Source of the DNA: Streptomyces tirandamycinicus
GTDB taxonomy: Bacteria; Actinomycetota; Actinomycetes; Streptomycetales; Streptomycetaceae
Length of the DNA stretch: 64,000 bases
Direction of reading: 5' to 3'
Assembly (NCBI RefSeq): GCF_003097515.1
Contig: NZ_CP029188.1
Coordinates: forward strand, 3,350,501 to 3,414,500
The notes beneath the pieces are model-generated. The model was not told the DNA's origin, did no database searches, and worked only from the letters and a program-made list of their open reading frames with translations. Both the position numbers and the translations under genes were made by a program. This document shows positions 35,662 to 44,504 of this stretch, in pieces. Positions within the stretch are counted from its first letter, which is position 1; each line of letters opens with the position of its first letter.

Positions 35662-35701
35662 TGAAGCGGAGCATGTTTCACGTGAAACATGCTCCGCTTC
35701 A
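35662..35701. promoter_or_regulatory. parS site inside a 40-bp perfect palindrome
   Basis: The core GTTTCACGTGAAAC (35675-35688) is flanked by 13-base complementary arms starting TGAAGCGGAGCAT. The palindrome ends 3 bases before the cca stop codon. It is the second of two adjacent sites, 43 bases apart centre to centre. Confidence 0.95.
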
Positions 35702-35704
35702 GGG

Positions 35705-37171
35705 TCAGCCCTGAGCCGCCCACCACTCCTTCAGAGCCGCCACCGCGTCGGCGTGCTCCATCGGCCCGTTCTCGAGCCGCAGATCGAGCAGGAACGCATA
35801 CGCCTTGCCGATCACAGGTCCCGGACCGACCCCCAGGATCTCCATGATCTGGTTGCCGTCCAGGTCCGGCCGGATGGCGTCCAGCTGCTCCCGCTCCTGG
35901 AGCTGGGCGATTCGCTGCTCCAGCTCGTCGTAGGTACGGGACAGGGCGCTCGCCTTCTTCTTGTTGCGCGTGGTGCAATCGGAGCGGGTCAGCTTGTGCA
36001 GGCGCCCGAGTAGCGGCCCGGCGTCCCTCACATAGCGGCGCACCGCCGAGTCGGTCCACTCGCCGCTGCCGTACCCATGGAAGCGCAAATGCAGCTCTAC
36101 AAGCCGGGCGACGTCCTTGACCGTGTCGTTTGAGTACTTGAGCGCCGTAAGCCGCTTCTTGGTCATCTTGGCGCCCACCACTTCGTGGTGGTGGAAAGAT
36201 ACACGGCCGTCCAGCTCGAAGCGCCGGGTCCTCGGCTTGCCGATGTCATGGAGGAGCGCTGCGAGGCGCAGGACGAGGTCCGGCCCCTCCTCCTCCAGGG
36301 CGATGGCCTGCTCCAGCACGATCAGTGAATGCTCGTACACGTCCTTGTGCCGGTGGTGCTCGTCACTCTCCAGCCGCAGCGCCGGAAGTTCCGGGAGGAA
36401 GCGACCGGCGAGCCCCGTATCGACGAGCAGCGCCAGGCCCTTGCGGGGGTTCGGAGCGAGGATCAGCTTGCTGAACTCGTCACGGACCCGCTCGGCCGAA
36501 ACGATGTCGATGCGATCGGCCATCTCCGTCATCGCGGTGACGACCTCGGGTGCGACCTCGAAGTCGAGCTGCGCGGCGAACCGCGCCGCCCGCAGCATGC
36601 GCAAGGGATCATCGGAGAACGAATCCTCCGGGGCCCCCGGGGTGCGCAGCACCCGCGAGGCAAGGTGCTGCAACCCTCCGTGAGGGTCGATGAACTCCTT
36701 CTCCGGGAGGGCGACGGCCATCGCGTTCACGGTGAAGTCGCGACGGACCAGGTCTTCCTCGATCGAGTCACCGTAGGAGACCTCCGGCTTCCGCGAGGTC
36801 CGGTCGTATGCCTCGGAACGGTAGGTCGTGATTTCGATCTGGAAGCGCTGAACGCCGTCCCCGACCCGGCCGTCCTTCTGGCAGCCGACCGTACCGAACG
36901 CGATTCCCACTTCCCACACGGAGTCCGCCCAGGGGCGGACGATCTTCAGAACGTCCTCTGGGCGGGCATCGGTCGTGAAGTCGAGGTCATTGCCGAGCCG
37001 CCCGAGCAACGCGTCCCGCACGGAGCCGCCGACCAGCGCCAGACGGAATCCGGCATCCTGGAATCGACGGGCGAGATCATCGGCAACCGGGGACACGCGC
37101 AGCAGCTCGCTCACGGCACGGCGCTGCGCCTGGCTCAGTTCGGTGAGGTTGTCTTCGTTGGCGTTCGGCAC
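35705..37171 (-). CDS. cca: CCA tRNA nucleotidyltransferase
   Basis: A 488-residue polymerase-beta-type nucleotidyltransferase that builds or repairs the CCA end of tRNA. The active site shows GGSVRD (residues 48-53) and the metal-binding DLD (62-64); the RRDFTVNAMA motif follows. A C-terminal HD domain has His308-Asp309 in LLHDIGKP, as in the actinobacterial CCA/poly(A) polymerase branch. I choose the GTG at 37171 (VPNANEDN) from family comparison. No Shine-Dalgarno sequence precedes it, and TACCCT about 8 bases upstream could be a -10 element for a leaderless message. It is convergent with the MFS gene and divergent from the DUF6049 gene. Confidence 0.92.
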   Translation of the reverse strand: MPNANEDNLTELSQAQRRAVSELLRVSPVADDLARRFQDAGFRLALVGGSVRDALLGRLGNDLDFTTDARPEDVLKIVRPWADSVWEVGIAFGTVGCQKDGRVGDGVQRFQIEITTYRSEAYDRTSRKPEVSYGDSIEEDLVRRDFTVNAMAVALPEKEFIDPHGGLQHLASRVLRTPGAPEDSFSDDPLRMLRAARFAAQLDFEVAPEVVTAMTEMADRIDIVSAERVRDEFSKLILAPNPRKGLALLVDTGLAGRFLPELPALRLESDEHHRHKDVYEHSLIVLEQAIALEEEGPDLVLRLAALLHDIGKPRTRRFELDGRVSFHHHEVVGAKMTKKRLTALKYSNDTVKDVARLVELHLRFHGYGSGEWTDSAVRRYVRDAGPLLGRLHKLTRSDCTTRNKKKASALSRTYDELEQRIAQLQEREQLDAIRPDLDGNQIMEILGVGPGPVIGKAYAFLLDLRLENGPMEHADAVAALKEWWAAQG

Positions 37172-37353
37172 AACAGAAAAGGGTACGTGCACCGTGCGGC
37201 CCGCGGCTCCCCCGTTTCCCGCATGCCGACATCGCATGCCGGCACCCTTCCGATCATGTGGAGCAGTCCCGAGCACTCGGTCACAGCGCACCTCGTTACC
37301 ATGCGGGGACGCACCCAGCGAACGGCAAGAGACGACGAGGGACGGACGAGCGC

Positions 37354-39669
37354 GTGGCCAAGGCGGCACAATTCCGGGGGACGGGTATTTCTCCTGCCCG
37401 CCGGCGGTTGCGGCGCGCAGCCGCACTCCTGGCGGGAACCCCCTTGCTCGCGGGTCTGCTGTCTCTGCCGGCGGCCCCCGTCGCGGCGGCCGCGAGCGGC
37501 GCCGACACCGTCGATGTCGCACTGAACAGCCTCTCTCCCAGCGCCCCTGTGAAGGACGACACGCTCACCATCTCGGGCACCGTCACCAACAAGGGCAAGG
37601 ACGCCGTCACGGACGCCGAGGTCGAGCTGCGCGTCGGACCGCGCCTGCCGGGCCGTCCGGGCATCGACGAGGCAGCGAAAGCCACCGGCTACACCCCGGG
37701 CTCCGACGCCAAGGCGCTCGGCAGCCCCTACCGCGTCACGATCGACCGGCTGGCCACCGGGATCAGCGAGGACTTCACCCTGACCGTCCCGGTCGACAAG
37801 CTCGATCTGGACAGCGCAGGGGTCTACCAGCTCGGCGTGTCCCTCACCGGCCGGACTGCCGGCGACACCTACGACCAGGTACTCGGCATCGAGCGCACCT
37901 TCCTCCCCTGGCAGCCCGAGCCCGCGGGCAAGAGGACCCAGCTCACCTTCCTCTGGCCACTGATCTCCACCACCCACCTGTCGGCGGAGACCGGCTCGGA
38001 CGAGCAGCAGACCCCGGTCTTCGAGAACGACGCACTGGCGGCGGAGCTCGCGGCCGGGGGCCGCCTGGAGCAGTTGGTGTCCCTCGGCAGCCGGCTCCCC
38101 ATCACCTGGGTCATCGACCCGGATCTGCTCGCCACCGTCGATGCGATGACCCGGAGCTACGAGGTCAGAACGGAGACGGGTGACACGGTCCCGGGCCGCA
38201 ACCAGGCCGTGGCCAAGCGATGGCTGAGCTCCCTCGAGAAGGCGGTCCAAGACCGCCCGGTCGTCGCCCTTCCGTTCGCTGACCCGGACCTGGCGTCCCT
38301 CGCCCACCGCGGCAAGGACGTCTCCGGCTCGCTCAGCCACCTGCAGCCGGCGACAGCGGTTGCCGAAACGACGGTGGAGACCATCCTCCATGTGAAGCCG
38401 TCGACGGACTTCGCCTGGCCCGTTGAGGGCGCCATCGATCCGTCGATCGTCGATGTCGCCACCTCGGCCGGCGCCCACAACATCATCGCCCGCAGCGACA
38501 GCCTCAAGGAGACCGGATCGGTCTCCTACACGCCGTCGGCCGCCCGGCCCATCGGCGGCGGCACGACGGCCGTGGTCGCGGACGCACGGCTCTCCAAGGC
38601 CTTCTACGGCGACCTCAGCAAGGCCGGTGCCTCCACCCGCGCGATTCAGCAGTTCCTGGCCCAGTCGCTGGCTCTCACTCATCAGGCGCCGAACGCCCAG
38701 CGCAGCATCGTGGTCGCCCCTCAGCGGATGCCCACGGCAGGCCAGGCACAGACCATGGCGAAAGCGATCCAGGGGCTGGCCGACCAGCGCTGGACCCAGC
38801 CGCTGGACCTGATCGGGGCCTCGGAGGCCAGGCCCGACCCGGACGCCACGACCCGGGTGCCGGCCGCATCCCAGTACCCGAAGAACCTCAGGGCCCGCGA
38901 GCTGCCCGTCCAGACCTTCCAGGACATCAAGAGCACGCAGGAGACCCTGGACAACTTCAAGGTCATCCTCACGTCCCCCGACCGGGTCGTGACACCGTTC
39001 GGCAACGCGATCAACCGCGAGATGTCCACGTCCTGGCGCGGCAAGGCGGGGGTGGCCGCCCAGTACCGCAATGGTGTGCAGAGCTATCTGAAGGACCTCA
39101 CCACCGAGGTGCGACTGATCCAGAAGTCGGCCCTGACCCTGTCCGGCCGCAGCGCCACCATCCCCGTGACGGTGCAGAACAAGCTGGTTCAGGGCGTCGA
39201 CAACCTGGTCCTCCGGCTGAAGTCCTCCAATCCGACCCGGCTGAAACTCGATGACGGCAGCGTGGTCGCCGAACAGCCCATCAAGATCGACGGCGGGCAC
39301 AGCCAGTCGGTGAAATTCGCGGCGGACGCCAACGCCAACGGTCCGGTGCAGGTCACAGCCCAGCTGTACACGGAGGACGGCAAGCTCTACGGCGGGCCGA
39401 TGACCTTCACGGTCAAGGCTTCCGAGATCACTCCGACCGTGATGCTCGTCATCGCCGGGGGTGTGCTCCTGCTCGTCCTGGCAGGCGTCAGGATGTACAC
39501 CCAACGCAAGCGGGCGGCGGCCCGCGATGCCGCCGCCGCGGGCGAGGCGGGTGATGAGAGCCGCGAGCGTGCGGTGCCCGGCGCCTCGGAGCAGCCGAGT
39601 GACCCGACACCGGACACCGCCCCGGAAAGCGCCGACCCGTCGGGTGCGGGTGAGAAGGTGGACCGTTGA
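37354..39669 (+). CDS. DUF6049-type secreted, membrane-anchored protein
   Basis: A 771-residue protein with a signal peptide (basic run RRRLRRA, then a hydrophobic core ending near AAPVAAAASG), a long extracytoplasmic region with immunoglobulin-like segments at both ends (early DTLTISGTVTNKGKDAV, late VPVTVQNKLVQGVDN), one C-terminal membrane helix (TVMLVIAGGVLLLVLAGV) and a short basic cytoplasmic tail. This matches the actinobacterial DUF6049 family beside murJ; the function is unknown, probably envelope-related. The GTG at 37354 gives the cleanest signal peptide and follows GAGGGACG. The murJ start lies 42 bases after its stop, so they are likely co-transcribed. Confidence 0.85.
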   Translation: MAKAAQFRGTGISPARRRLRRAAALLAGTPLLAGLLSLPAAPVAAAASGADTVDVALNSLSPSAPVKDDTLTISGTVTNKGKDAVTDAEVELRVGPRLPGRPGIDEAAKATGYTPGSDAKALGSPYRVTIDRLATGISEDFTLTVPVDKLDLDSAGVYQLGVSLTGRTAGDTYDQVLGIERTFLPWQPEPAGKRTQLTFLWPLISTTHLSAETGSDEQQTPVFENDALAAELAAGGRLEQLVSLGSRLPITWVIDPDLLATVDAMTRSYEVRTETGDTVPGRNQAVAKRWLSSLEKAVQDRPVVALPFADPDLASLAHRGKDVSGSLSHLQPATAVAETTVETILHVKPSTDFAWPVEGAIDPSIVDVATSAGAHNIIARSDSLKETGSVSYTPSAARPIGGGTTAVVADARLSKAFYGDLSKAGASTRAIQQFLAQSLALTHQAPNAQRSIVVAPQRMPTAGQAQTMAKAIQGLADQRWTQPLDLIGASEARPDPDATTRVPAASQYPKNLRARELPVQTFQDIKSTQETLDNFKVILTSPDRVVTPFGNAINREMSTSWRGKAGVAAQYRNGVQSYLKDLTTEVRLIQKSALTLSGRSATIPVTVQNKLVQGVDNLVLRLKSSNPTRLKLDDGSVVAEQPIKIDGGHSQSVKFAADANANGPVQVTAQLYTEDGKLYGGPMTFTVKASEITPTVMLVIAGGVLLLVLAGVRMYTQRKRAAARDAAAAGEAGDESRERAVPGASEQPSDPTPDTAPESADPSGAGEKVDR

Positions 39670-39711
39670 GCGATGTCATGGCCGGCGGCCGGACGATGAG
39701 GTGGGGTAACC

Positions 39712-41925
39712 ATGAACGCGCCGTACGACGGTGACCGCGGGCAGGGCGCGGACGGCACCGCGCCCCCCTCGGGCGCTCCGTACCCCTCGCACGGCCCGCA
39801 GCAGGCGGAGCAGCCACCGGCGGCCCAGGTACCGCCGCAGGCGGGCGAAGCGGCCGACGACCCGTACATCCAGGATGCGTACGACCACGATCCTTACCGT
39901 TCCCGGGACCTCTCGGCCCAGGACCCCGTGTCGGAGGCGCTCTACGACCGCGCCGCGCATCCCCCACCGCCTCCGGGCAGCTTCCAGCAGCAGCAGCCGC
40001 TGTACCAGCAGCCCCCAGCTCAGCAGCCCGCTCCGGACCCCCGGATCTGGGCCCAGACCCCGCCACCCGAACCGGATGGCCCGTCGCGCCGTCTGCCCTA
40101 CGGGGACGATGCCCGGTCCGTGCAGTTCACCGGCGTCGACGACCTGGTGACCAGGGCCGGCGAGGACAAGACGGAGCACGACGCGTTCGCCCACCTCTAC
40201 CGGGACCAGCAGGCCGGTGGGCGCCCCGTGGCGGCGGCGGAACCGGAACCGGAGCCAGCCCCTGCTCCCACTCCCGCTCCCGGCAAGGGAAGCGGCGGAC
40301 GAGCGTCGGGGCTGCTGAAGTCGAGCGCCGTGATGGCCGCCGGAACCATGGTGTCCCGCCTCACCGGCTTCGTCCGGAGCCTGGTGATCACTGCCGCACT
40401 CGGCGCCGCGGTGCTCGGTGACGCCTACACGATCGCCCTGACCCTGCCGACGATGATCTACATCCTCACGGTGGGCGGGGGGCTGAACTCGGTCTTCGTC
40501 CCGCAGCTCGTCCGCGCGATGAAGAACGACGAGGACGGCGGCGAGGCATACGCCAACCGGCTGCTGACCCTCGTCATGGTGGCTCTCGGCGTGATCGTCC
40601 TGATCGCCGTGTTCGCGGCCCCGATGCTGATCCAGGCTCTCTCGCCGACGATCGCCGGCGAGCCGCCCGCCAACAGCGTCGCCGTCACCTTCGCCCGCTT
40701 CTGCCTGCCCACCATCTTCTTCATGGGTGTGCACGTGGTCATGGGGCAGATCCTGAACGCCCGTGGCAGGTTCGGCGCGATGATGTGGACACCGGTCCTC
40801 AACAACATCGTCATCATCTTCACCTTCGGGCTCTTCATCTGGGTCTACGGCAGCTTCTCCGAATCCCGAATGAGCGTGCAGACGATTCCCCCGGAGGGCG
40901 TACGACTGCTTGCGGTCGGCACGCTGCTGGGCCTGGTCGTCCAGGCGCTCGCGATGATCCCGTACCTCCGCGAGACGGGCTTCCGCTTCCGCCCACGGTT
41001 CGATTGGAAGGGCCAGGGCCTCGGGAAGACCTTCAAGCTCGCCAAGTGGACCGTGCTGTTCGTCCTCGCCAACCAGGCGGGTGTACTCGTGGTCACCCAG
41101 CTCTCCACCGCCGCAGGTGCGGCCTCCGACAAGGACGGGGCGGGTTTCCTCGCGTACTCGAACGCCCAGCTGATCTGGGGAATGCCCCAGGCGATCATCA
41201 CGGTGTCGGTGATGGCCGCTCTGCTGCCGAGGATCTCGCGGGCCGCTCACGACGACGACGCCGGCGCGGTCCGCGACGACATCTCCCAGGGACTTCGCAA
41301 CTCGGCGGTCGCCATCGTGCCCGTCGCCTTCTCCTTCCTGGCGCTGGGCGTCCCGATGTGCACCCTGCTCTACGCGTCCGCGGGTAACGAGGCGGCCCGC
41401 TCCATGGGCTTCATCCTGATGGCCTTCGGTCTCGGTCTGATCCCCTACTCGGTGCAGTACGTCGTCCTCCGCGGCTTCTACGCCTACGAGGACACCCGCA
41501 CGCCCTTCTACAACACCGTCATCGTGGCCGCGGTCAACGCCGCCGCCTCGGCCGCCTGCTACTTCCTCCTCCGGCCCGAATGGGCCGTGGTGGGGATGGC
41601 CGGCTCCTACGGCCTCGCGTACGCCGTCGGTGTCGGGGTCGCATGGCGACGGCTGCGGAACAGGCTGGGCGGCGACCTCGACGGTGCGAACGTGGTGCGC
41701 ACCTACGCGCGGCTGTGCCTGGCCTCCCTGCCGGCGGCCGCAGCGGCCGGTGCCGTGGCCTACTTCGTGCTGAAGGCCCTGGGCGAGAACGCGCTCGGAT
41801 CGCTCGTCGCACTCGTCGCGGGCGGTGCCATGCTCCTCGGAGTCTTCTTCACCGCGGCACGGAGAATGAGGATCCAGGAGCTCAACACCCTGGTCGGGAT
41901 GGTCCGCGGCCGGCTCGGCCGATAG
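39712..41925 (+). CDS. murJ: Lipid II flippase MurJ
   Basis: A 737-residue MurJ/MviN protein that flips lipid II across the membrane. About 195 N-terminal residues are cytoplasmic and disordered, rich in Pro, Gln and Asp. The membrane core follows with about fourteen helices, starting AGTMVSRLTGFVRSLVITAALG. It contains the family residues in NARGRFGAMMWTPVLNN and the long C-terminal helix pair. The C-terminal pseudokinase fused to MurJ in mycobacteria is here a separate downstream gene. The start is the ATG at 39712. The long N-terminal tail is normal for Streptomyces. Confidence 0.95.
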   Translation: MNAPYDGDRGQGADGTAPPSGAPYPSHGPQQAEQPPAAQVPPQAGEAADDPYIQDAYDHDPYRSRDLSAQDPVSEALYDRAAHPPPPPGSFQQQQPLYQQPPAQQPAPDPRIWAQTPPPEPDGPSRRLPYGDDARSVQFTGVDDLVTRAGEDKTEHDAFAHLYRDQQAGGRPVAAAEPEPEPAPAPTPAPGKGSGGRASGLLKSSAVMAAGTMVSRLTGFVRSLVITAALGAAVLGDAYTIALTLPTMIYILTVGGGLNSVFVPQLVRAMKNDEDGGEAYANRLLTLVMVALGVIVLIAVFAAPMLIQALSPTIAGEPPANSVAVTFARFCLPTIFFMGVHVVMGQILNARGRFGAMMWTPVLNNIVIIFTFGLFIWVYGSFSESRMSVQTIPPEGVRLLAVGTLLGLVVQALAMIPYLRETGFRFRPRFDWKGQGLGKTFKLAKWTVLFVLANQAGVLVVTQLSTAAGAASDKDGAGFLAYSNAQLIWGMPQAIITVSVMAALLPRISRAAHDDDAGAVRDDISQGLRNSAVAIVPVAFSFLALGVPMCTLLYASAGNEAARSMGFILMAFGLGLIPYSVQYVVLRGFYAYEDTRTPFYNTVIVAAVNAAASAACYFLLRPEWAVVGMAGSYGLAYAVGVGVAWRRLRNRLGGDLDGANVVRTYARLCLASLPAAAAAGAVAYFVLKALGENALGSLVALVAGGAMLLGVFFTAARRMRIQELNTLVGMVRGRLGR

Positions 41926-42045
41926 CGACCGCGGCCCCAGCACAACCATCGTCCGCCACCGCGTGTCGTGCATAGCAGCGGACTGTGGGCACAATTGGCA
42001 TGGCTGTTGGATATGGCTCAACGGATGGGGAGGCAGGGAACGACG

Positions 42046-43767
42046 GTGGCGGAACGTAGCACGGCTGCCGTCGACGTGGCCGACAACAGCGGTGACGACC
42101 CGCTGGCCGCCCAGGCGGACAAGGCCGCGACCGACGGGGAGGCGCACGCCGACGAGGCGGCGGAGCAGGACGCTCACGACAGGGGCGGCGAACGGAAGAA
42201 CCGTGAGCGGCCCACAGGCACCACGCTCGAACTGCACAGCGGCCACACCCTCGCCAGACGCTACCGGCTTGAGGAGTGCGTCACCCGTCTGGACGGATTC
42301 AGCAGTTGGCGTGCTGTCGACGAGAAGCTGCGCCGCGCCGTCGGGGTGCACATCCTGCCCGCGGACCATCCCCGGACGCGATCCGTGCTGGCCGCGGCCC
42401 GGTCCGCGGCCCTGCTGGGCGACCCGCGTTTCGTGCAGGTGCTGGACGCCGTCGAGGAGGACGACCTCGTGTACGTCGTCCACGAGTGGCTGCCCGACGC
42501 CACCGAGCTCACCGCCCTGCTCGCCGAAGGGCCGCTGGAGGCCCATGACGCCTACCAGTTGGTCAGCCAGCTGTCCCAGGCCATGGCCGCGGCCCATCGG
42601 GAGGGCCTCGCCCATCTGAGGCTCACTCCCGGGGCCGTACTCCGCAGCTCCACGGGGCAGTACCGGATCCGCGGCCTCGCCGTGAACGCCGCGCTGCGGG
42701 GCATCAGCGCCGACCGCCCCCAGCGCACGGACACGGAGGCCATCGGCGCCCTGCTGTATGCGGCGCTGACCCAGCGCTGGCCCTACGAGAGCGACGCCTA
42801 CGGTCTCTCGGGACTCCCCAAGGGCGTCGGGCTGCTCGCCCCCGACCAGGTGCGTGCCGGCGTCCATCGGGGGCTGTCCGAGCTCGCCATGCGGGCGCTG
42901 GTCAACGACGGGGCCACTGCCTCGCGTCAGGAGCTTCCCCTCACCACCCCGGACGAGCTCGCCAAAGCGGTGGCGGCCATGCCCCGCGTCCGTCCCCCGG
43001 AACCCGCCTTCACCGCCCCTCCGGAGTACCAGCGCACCACCTATCAGCAGGGCACCTACGGCCGCGCGTCGGCACACCCCGGCCGCCCCACCCAGCCGGT
43101 GACGATGCCGCCGGCGCCCCTGGAGAGCCGCACCGGCAAGCTTCTGAAGTGGACGGTGTCCGCCCTGCTCATCGCCGCTCTGGGACTCGGCAGCTGGCAG
43201 ATCGCCGACAAGCTCCTGGACCGTGGCCGGCCGACCGACGAACCCGGGAACAGCCGGACCACGGACGAGGAGCGGAACGACAAGCCGAAGAAGCCGGTGC
43301 CGCTGGCCATCCAGAACGCCAGGGAGTTCGCGCCCGACGGCACCGCTCAGAACGCAGAGGACGCCGGCAACACCCACGACGACGACGCCGGCTCCTTCTG
43401 GCGCACCAATAGCTTCCGAGACGGTCCCGACCTGCATCCCAAGGTCAAGAAGGGCGTGGGAATCGTCTACGACCTCGGCACGGAGCAGGACGTGACATCG
43501 GCGGCCATAGCGCTCCGCTACGGGGGCGACTACACCAAGATCGCCCTGTATGCGACGGACTCCCTGTCGCCCTCAGGCTCGGTCGACTCCATGAAGAAGA
43601 TCGCGGATGGTCAGTCCAGTGCCACCTCGCTCACGCTCACGGCGACGGAACCGGTCAGGAGCCGCTATGTGCTCCTGTGGATGACCGCGATGCCCTACGC
43701 GCCGGACAACAACTTCAGCAGCGCCGGCTACAAGCAGGCGATCACCGATGTGAAGTTCACCGGCTGA
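42046..43767 (+). CDS. Membrane pseudokinase linked to MurJ
   Basis: A 573-residue protein: an acidic N-terminal region (about 1-60), a protein-kinase-like domain (about 75-320), a linker, one membrane helix (LLKWTVSALLIAALGLGSW) and an extracytoplasmic discoidin-like beta domain near the C terminus. The kinase core lacks catalytic residues: the HRD-like position reads AHLRLTPGAVL, and no DFG or VAIK lysine is visible. In mycobacteria the equivalent domain is fused to MurJ and recruits a regulator (FhaA). The GTG at 42046 has a strong GGGGAGGCAGGGAA leader; ATGs at 42013 and 42025 are alternatives. Confidence 0.85.
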   Translation: MAERSTAAVDVADNSGDDPLAAQADKAATDGEAHADEAAEQDAHDRGGERKNRERPTGTTLELHSGHTLARRYRLEECVTRLDGFSSWRAVDEKLRRAVGVHILPADHPRTRSVLAAARSAALLGDPRFVQVLDAVEEDDLVYVVHEWLPDATELTALLAEGPLEAHDAYQLVSQLSQAMAAAHREGLAHLRLTPGAVLRSSTGQYRIRGLAVNAALRGISADRPQRTDTEAIGALLYAALTQRWPYESDAYGLSGLPKGVGLLAPDQVRAGVHRGLSELAMRALVNDGATASRQELPLTTPDELAKAVAAMPRVRPPEPAFTAPPEYQRTTYQQGTYGRASAHPGRPTQPVTMPPAPLESRTGKLLKWTVSALLIAALGLGSWQIADKLLDRGRPTDEPGNSRTTDEERNDKPKKPVPLAIQNAREFAPDGTAQNAEDAGNTHDDDAGSFWRTNSFRDGPDLHPKVKKGVGIVYDLGTEQDVTSAAIALRYGGDYTKIALYATDSLSPSGSVDSMKKIADGQSSATSLTLTATEPVRSRYVLLWMTAMPYAPDNNFSSAGYKQAITDVKFTG

Positions 43768-43799
43768 CACCAGCGCCACGAGGGGGAGGGGGCTCACGG

Positions 43800-44504
43800 T
43801 TGGACAACGCCACGCTCGGCGACGCGAGCGACCAGGAACTCCTGGATCGGCACGTCGCCGGGAATCCGGACGCCTTCGGTGAGCTGGTGCGCCGCCACCG
43901 TGACCGGCTCTGGGCAGTGGCCCTGCGCACGCTGGGTGACCGGGAGGAAGCCGCGGACGCGGTGCAGGACGCCTTCGTCTCCGCTTTCCGTGCCGCCCAC
44001 ACGTTCAGGGGGCAGTCCGCCGTGACGACCTGGCTCCACCGCATCACCGTCAATGCCTGTCTCGACCGAGCCCGCAAGGCCGCGTCCCGCAGGACCTCGC
44101 CGGTGGACGACACCGAGCGGCTGGAGCAGCTCCTCGAGCCCCATGAGTCCGCCGAGGCTCCCGCAGAGCGCCAGGACCTCCACCGTGAGCTCCTGGCTGC
44201 GCTCGCGACGCTGCCGGTCGACCAGAGAGCGGCTCTGGTGCTCGTCGACATGCAGGGCTACCCGGTCGCTGAGGCGGCTCGTGTGCTGGACATCCCGACC
44301 GGAACCGTGAAGAGCAGGTGCGCACGCGGCCGGGCCCGCCTGGTTCCTCTGCTGACGCATCTCCGCCGTGAAACGAGGGATAAGCGCGACCCCGCAGGGG
44401 GAAGGAACCGGACGCCTGGGGGATCCGTCCCACCGGCGACCGGAGAAAGGGACCCAGGGCCGAATGGTCCTGCTGCTGTGAAGGGCGGAGGTGGACGCAC
44501 GTGA
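43800..44504 (+). CDS. sigM: ECF RNA polymerase sigma factor SigM
   Basis: A 234-residue ECF sigma factor with region 2 (ELLDRHVAGNPDAFGELVRRH, then DAVQDAFVSAFR and WLHRITVNACLDRARK) and region 4 (LATLPVDQRAALVLVDMQGY through GTVKSRCARGRARL). About 55 residues after region 4 are polar and disordered. The position, between the MurJ-linked pseudokinase and trxBA, matches Streptomyces sigM. The TTG at 43800 follows GAGGGGGAGGGGG at good spacing; no later ATG keeps region 2 intact. Its stop overlaps the anti-sigma GTG by four bases, so the two are translationally coupled. Confidence 0.93.
   Translation: MDNATLGDASDQELLDRHVAGNPDAFGELVRRHRDRLWAVALRTLGDREEAADAVQDAFVSAFRAAHTFRGQSAVTTWLHRITVNACLDRARKAASRRTSPVDDTERLEQLLEPHESAEAPAERQDLHRELLAALATLPVDQRAALVLVDMQGYPVAEAARVLDIPTGTVKSRCARGRARLVPLLTHLRRETRDKRDPAGGRNRTPGGSVPPATGERDPGPNGPAAVKGGGGRT

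Noticed and set aside
39676..43437. 1,253-codon open frame antisense to murJ and the pseudokinase gene
   Set aside because: A mirror of two well-supported plus-strand genes, with low-complexity His/Asp/Arg-rich translation and no family resemblance.
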